This document shows, one piece after another, positions 62,797 to 64,000 of a DNA stretch of 64,000 nucleotides. The position numbers and the translations under genes are program-made. The notes below the pieces were generated by a model. It worked only from the letters and a program-made list of their open reading frames with translations. It searched no databases and was not told the DNA's origin. The stretch's first letter is position 1, and every line of letters starts with the position of its first letter. Source of the DNA: an uncultured Acidimicrobiales bacterium. Its GTDB lineage: Bacteria; Actinomycetota; Acidimicrobiia; Acidimicrobiales; Aldehydirespiratoraceae. The stretch is taken from positions 1,520,001 to 1,584,000 of the forward strand of contig CATOTC010000001.1 in the NCBI GenBank assembly GCA_951812975.1. The letters run 5' to 3'.

Positions 62797-63645
62797 CTAC
62801 TGACCGCCGTAGAGCTCCAACTCCTGAGTCTCCGCGTCGGCCATGTGATAGCTCTCGGCACTGTTGGGAAACGCGCCGGAACGCACATCGGCGGCATAAG
62901 CGGAAACCGCCGACACCGACACCGACCTCACGTCGGCGTAGCGCCGCACGAACTTCGGCACGAAACGGTCCTCGATGCCCAACAGATCGTGGTAGACGAG
63001 CACCTGGCCGTCGCAGCGGGACCCCGCACCGATCCCGATCGTCGGAATGTCGACCGCGTCGGTCACCATCTCCGCAACCCGGTCCGGCACACCCTCGAGC
63101 ACCACCGCATAACAACCGGCATGGGCGAGCGACTTCGCCGCCTGCACCAGCTTGCGGGCATGTTCAGCCTGCTTGGCCTGCACCTTGAAACCTCCCATCG
63201 CGTGAATCGACTGAGGGGTCAGGCCGATATGGCCCATCACAGGAATCTCCGCGGAGATGATCCGGTCGATCATCGGCAACCGCTTGCGGCCGCCCTCCAA
63301 CTTGATCGAATGCGCTCCCGCGCGGATCAACCGGGCCGCGTTCTGTACCGTCTCCTCAGGAGAGACGTGATAACTCATCCACGGCATGTCAGCCACGATG
63401 TGACAGTCCGGTCGAGCCCGGGCGACCGCCGCAGTGTGGTGGCACATGTCGTCGATCGTCACCTGGAGCGTGTCGTCATAGCCGAGCACGACCATGGCAA
63501 GGCTGTCGCCCACCAGGATGATGTCGGCACCGGCCTCCGACGAAATGCGCGCCCCGGGCGCATCGTAAGCAGTGACCATCACCAGCGGATCGTCGCCGAC
63601 ACGAACCTTCTTGGACGCAATTGCAGGGGCTGTGAGCTTGCCCAT
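62797..63645 (-). CDS. panB: 3-methyl-2-oxobutanoate hydroxymethyltransferase (ketopantoate)
   Basis: A 282-aa TIM-barrel enzyme that adds a C1 unit from methylene-THF to ketoisovalerate in pantothenate (CoA) synthesis. VMVTAYDAPGARISSEAGAD, ILVGDSLAMVVLGYDDTLQV (Mg ligand Asp), ARPDCHIVADMPWMSY, HSIKLEGG, PVMGHIGLTPQS and IGIGAGSRCDGQVLVYHDLL are all typical. ATG at 63645 begins MGKLTAPAIASKKV; the open frame upstream is not used. Confidence 0.96.
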   Translation of the reverse strand: MGKLTAPAIASKKVRVGDDPLVMVTAYDAPGARISSEAGADIILVGDSLAMVVLGYDDTLQVTIDDMCHHTAAVARARPDCHIVADMPWMSYHVSPEETVQNAARLIRAGAHSIKLEGGRKRLPMIDRIISAEIPVMGHIGLTPQSIHAMGGFKVQAKQAEHARKLVQAAKSLAHAGCYAVVLEGVPDRVAEMVTDAVDIPTIGIGAGSRCDGQVLVYHDLLGIEDRFVPKFVRRYADVRSVSVSAVSAYAADVRSGAFPNSAESYHMADAETQELELYGGQ

Positions 63646-63749
63646 GTCTGACTCCTTCCCCGTCCAGCGCCCTTCAGCTGCCGGCGGTGAACACAGACTA
63701 GCGGACCAACCCGCGAAACTCCAAGCGCGAACCGTGCAACCCGTCGCTC

Positions 63750-64000
63750 TCAGCCACCAACACCCTCTACGTCCTCGACCGCCGAAACCGAGCAACCGCC
63801 GAGCGAGCGGCTCATCGTCAGATGGTTCCAACCGCAGTCGGTGCAGACCTCAACCACATACCCCCGCAACTCCTGCTTGCGCGCATTGAGTCGAGTCATC
63901 TCCCTGTCGCTCGTGACGCAGCGGCCGTGCCCCGGCAACCGAGGACCGAACACATAGATGACCTCCACCAACCCGTCCGACTCACAGACCGGGCAGGGCG
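63750..64000 (-). CDS. Zinc-ribbon protein, 5' end outside the window
   Basis: The frame is open to the last base and reads PCPVCESDGLVEVIYVFGPR near the edge, later VEVCTDCGWNHLTMSRSLGG. Two CxxC pairs (CPVC and CTDC) about 45 residues apart predict a zinc ribbon; the second half has a Trp-Asn-His after it. Function unknown. It ends about 105 bp upstream of the panB start on the same strand. Confidence 0.65.
   Translation of the reverse strand, partial: PCPVCESDGLVEVIYVFGPRLPGHGRCVTSDREMTRLNARKQELRGYVVEVCTDCGWNHLTMSRSLGGCSVSAVEDVEGVGG

Overview
The window looks like a chromosomal segment of a high-GC actinobacterium, most likely a marine Acidimicrobiia relative. Supporting signs are GC-rich coding DNA, DUF222/HNH and F420-type LLM proteins, secreted SLH-like/FN3 proteins, and genes for using trimethylamine (TMA), TMA N-oxide (TMAO) and dimethylsulfoniopropionate (DMSP). 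This placement is inference; no rRNA or tRNA gene was recognised.

The first 21 kb is a one-carbon and methylated-compound locus. A glutamine-synthetase-like gene (GmaS/GlnT type, 5' end outside the window) is followed by N-methylglutamate synthase-type genes mgsABC, an unknown 151-aa gene, a sarcosine/N-methyl-amino-acid oxidoreductase and a GFA-fold zinc protein. Then come a second amine oxidoreductase, TMA monooxygenase (tmm), serine-glyoxylate aminotransferase, malyl-CoA lyase, malate-CoA ligase (mtkA, mtkB), TMAO demethylase (tdm), an Amt transporter with three very small membrane proteins, and a DMSP demethylase-like gene (dmdA). Together these would oxidise TMA to TMAO, demethylate it, pass methylamine to glutamate as N-methylglutamate, and assimilate C1 units through the serine cycle. 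Dimethylamine monooxygenase, the remaining serine-cycle enzymes and mgdABCD are not in the window.

From 21 to 26 kb there is a Panacea-domain (DUF4065) gene with two tiny coupled ORFs (possible toxin-antitoxin), yaaA, an enolase-superfamily dehydratase, a DNA methyltransferase with a nuclease-like C-terminus, and a 73-bp tandem repeat. From 26.4 to 40.6 kb four paralogous secreted proteins (three SLH-like repeats plus about eight FN3 domains, about 1,090-1,160 aa each) lie head to tail on the minus strand. They share start-site sequence, and the last two share a palindrome upstream and a multi-hairpin downstream element.

From 41 to 59 kb the genes are mixed: superoxide dismutase, a lipoprotein, a hendecad coiled-coil protein, an LLM oxidoreductase, a sulfatase, DUF222-HNH, an IS remnant, VOC and MDMPI proteins, acyl-CoA dehydrogenase, enoyl-CoA hydratase, a small SLH gene cut by an intact IS3-family element with a 3-bp target duplication, a hydroxyacid dehydrogenase and a MatB-like acyl-CoA synthetase. 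Three of these enzymes (SOD, sulfatase, MatB) carry in-frame low-complexity minisatellite insertions in loops. The last 5 kb is the conserved rpsF-ssb-rpsR-rplI-dnaB operon, panB, and a zinc-ribbon gene running off the end.
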